Source of the DNA: Colwellia sp.
GTDB taxonomy: Bacteria; Pseudomonadota; Gammaproteobacteria; Enterobacterales; Alteromonadaceae
Assembly: GCA_013215655.1 (NCBI GenBank)
Contig: JABSOX010000043.1
Coordinates: 1-46,543, forward strand
Direction of reading: 5' to 3'
DNA length: 46,543 nt
How positions within the stretch are numbered: the stretch's first letter is position 1; each line of letters begins with the position of its first letter. Shown here one piece after another: positions 44,968 to 46,543 of the stretch. The notes below the pieces were generated by a model. The model was not told the origin of the DNA, did no database searches, and saw nothing but the letters and a program-made list of their open reading frames with translations. A program made the position numbers and the translations under genes.

Positions 44968-46455
44968 ATGTCAGAACAAGAATCAGCAGAATTAGAACAA
45001 ACAGCTTGGGAAGATCTTGATACCAGTAGTTTTGCATCTTTATTACAAAAAGAATTTAAACCAAAGTCAGAAAATGCGAAAACTGAAGTTGAAAAAGCAG
45101 TTAATACCTTAGCTGGTTACGCACTAGCCGACGCTAATATAATTTCTGAAGACACCGTTAATTCTATCGAATCTATCATTGCTGAAATTGATAAAAAATT
45201 AACTGAGCAAATTAATCTCATATTACACCATGACGATTTCCAAAAACTTGAAGGAACTTGGCGTGGTTTACATTACTTAGTGAACAATACCGAAACTGAC
45301 GAATACTTAAAAGTAAGAGTATTTAATATTTCCAAAAAAGAGCTCGGCAAAAATTTGAAGAAGTTTGCAGGTACTGCTTGGGATCAAAGTCCAATCTTCA
45401 AAAAATTCTATGAAGAAGAGTATGGTCAATTTGGTGGCGAACCGTTTGGTGCAATTGTTGGTGATTATTACTTTGACAATAGCCCTGCTGATGTAAATTT
45501 ATTGACTAATATGTCGAAAATATGTGCGGCTTCTCACTCGCCCTTTATTACGGCAGCATCACCAGGACTACTTCAACTCGATAACTGGAGTGAATTAAGT
45601 AACCCTCGAGATTTAACCAAAGTCTTTTCTACGCCTGATTTTGCCTCGTTTAGATCACTGCGTGAAACGGAAGATGCGAAATATATTTCGCTTACTATGC
45701 CACGCGTATTATCACGTTTACCTTATGGCGATGCAACGGAACCGGTAGAAGCATTTGACTTTGAAGAAGATGTTAGCGGACCTGATTCATCAAAATATGC
45801 TTGGACCAATGCAGCGTATTCAATGGCGGTTAATATTAATCGCTCATTTAAAGAGTACGGTTGGTGTTCTCGAATTCGTGGGATTGAATCAGGTGGTGAC
45901 GTACAAGGTTTACCTGTACATACCTTTCCTAGCGATGATGGCGGCGTAGATATGAAGTGCCCTACTGAAGTGGCTATTAGTGACCGTCGTGAAGCTGAAC
46001 TTTCTGCTTGTGGTTTAATGCCATTAATTCATCGTAAAAATAGTGATATGGCCGCTTTCATTGGTGCACAGTCATTACAGAAGCCTGCAGAGTATGATGA
46101 TCCCGATGCAACGGCAAATGCCAGCATTTCTTCTCGCCTACCGTACATCATGGCTACAGCACGAATTGCTCATTACCTCAAAGTAATGGCACGCGACAAA
46201 ATCGGTTCCTTTATGGAAGCCAAAGATGCCGAGCGCTGGTTAAACAACTGGATTTCGAACTACACCAACGGCAACCCTGATGCCAGCCCTGAGATGAAAG
46301 CTAAATATCCTCTCGCCGAGGCTCGTATCGAGGTACGCGAGAACCCGGGGGCACCTGGCTCATATAGTGCTATCGCTTATCTGAAGCCATGGTTACAGAT
46401 GGAGGAGTTAACGACTTCTCTTCGCATGGTCGCAAATATTCCAAGCGCAGGATAA
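44968..46455 (+). CDS. tssC: T6SS contractile sheath large subunit TssC
   Basis: A 495-residue sheath protein (VipB). The signature segments are LEGTWRGLHYLV, FGAIVGDYYFD, the SLRETEDAKYI region, MPRVLSRLPYG, and the ending VANIPSAG. The ATG at 44968 has GGGGAG 7 bases upstream, at the end of tssB. An earlier in-frame ATG at 44944 overlaps tssB and is not favoured. Together with TssB it makes the sheath that drives injection. Confidence 0.97.
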   Translation: MSEQESAELEQTAWEDLDTSSFASLLQKEFKPKSENAKTEVEKAVNTLAGYALADANIISEDTVNSIESIIAEIDKKLTEQINLILHHDDFQKLEGTWRGLHYLVNNTETDEYLKVRVFNISKKELGKNLKKFAGTAWDQSPIFKKFYEEEYGQFGGEPFGAIVGDYYFDNSPADVNLLTNMSKICAASHSPFITAASPGLLQLDNWSELSNPRDLTKVFSTPDFASFRSLRETEDAKYISLTMPRVLSRLPYGDATEPVEAFDFEEDVSGPDSSKYAWTNAAYSMAVNINRSFKEYGWCSRIRGIESGGDVQGLPVHTFPSDDGGVDMKCPTEVAISDRREAELSACGLMPLIHRKNSDMAAFIGAQSLQKPAEYDDPDATANASISSRLPYIMATARIAHYLKVMARDKIGSFMEAKDAERWLNNWISNYTNGNPDASPEMKAKYPLAEARIEVRENPGAPGSYSAIAYLKPWLQMEELTTSLRMVANIPSAG

Positions 46456-46465
46456 GGCGTAAAAT

Positions 46466-46495
46466 TGGCTTCATCTATTAGATGGAGCCACTTTT
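46466..46495 (+). terminator. Hairpin after tssC
   Basis: TGGCTTCATC (46466-46475) pairs with GATGGAGCCA (46481-46490) with a single G-U wobble and a 5-base loop, followed by CTTTTCCC. It can act as a partial terminator between tssABC and the next T6SS genes. Confidence 0.65.
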
Positions 46496-46543
46496 CCCTC
46501 TAGAAGTTTATGTCGACAATATGCAAGAAAAACACCTCAACTC

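Noticed and set aside
46521-46543. ATG at the right edge as a possible start of the next T6SS gene
   Set aside because: Only seven codons are visible, with a competing ATG at 46510 and no strong ribosome site, so no product can be named.
26386-46543. Second copy of the tRNA 3' end as an attachment repeat
   Set aside because: No repeat of the tRNA 3' sequence was noticed within the window; it could lie outside.

Overview
The window comes from an AT-rich marine gammaproteobacterium. The closest fit is the Alteromonadales, of Colwellia or Thalassotalea type. This rests on the intact pilMNOPQ-aroK-aroB-damX-dam block with a divergent mrcA, on ATP-dependent pckA beside ompR/envZ, and on protein sequences typical of that group. 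The genus is inferred from sequence character; no database was searched.

Left part (1-6.5 kb). A truncated UDP-N-acetylglucosamine 4-epimerase-like sugar gene enters from the left edge. It converges on a PEP-CTERM exported protein across a strong bidirectional terminator. A small DUF2970 membrane protein follows, and then the minus-strand housekeeping genes dam, damX, aroB and aroK.

6.5-18.4 kb. The minus-strand operon pilM-N-O-P-Q encodes the type IV pilus alignment complex and secretin. It diverges from mrcA (PBP1A). pckA follows on the plus strand and converges on envZ/ompR. An intrinsic terminator-like hairpin lies between ompR and envZ.

18.5-26.1 kb. A minus-strand unit reads membrane fusion protein, RND permease, prsK, prsR with gaps of 3 to 34 bases. 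PrsK/PrsR is the two-component system that accompanies exosortase/PEP-CTERM systems. PrsR is a sigma-54 activator, and the PEP-CTERM gene at the left end has a -24/-12-like promoter, so the two may be linked.

26.3-46.5 kb. Just past a tRNA-Arg(CCG) begins a type VI secretion system (T6SS) cluster that runs off the right edge. The minus-strand operon is tagH(FHA)-tssJ-tssK-tssL-tssM-tagF-pppA. Divergent from it are ppkA (Ser/Thr kinase), an unrecognised lipoprotein and a possible spike-tip protein. vgrG is on the minus strand, followed by a 21-codon ORF. tssA-tssB-tssC are on the plus strand. hcp, tssE, tssF, tssG and tssH are not seen and may lie to the right. Kinase, phosphatase, FHA protein and TagF are all present, which indicates threonine-phosphorylation control of assembly. 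The TssL N-terminus carries a Thr followed by a Pro-Gly-Gly-Arg-Arg motif resembling the PpkA target of Agrobacterium TssL. The main regulatory candidates are a Fur-box-like sequence in front of tssA and a perfect 22-bp palindrome between tagH and ppkA.
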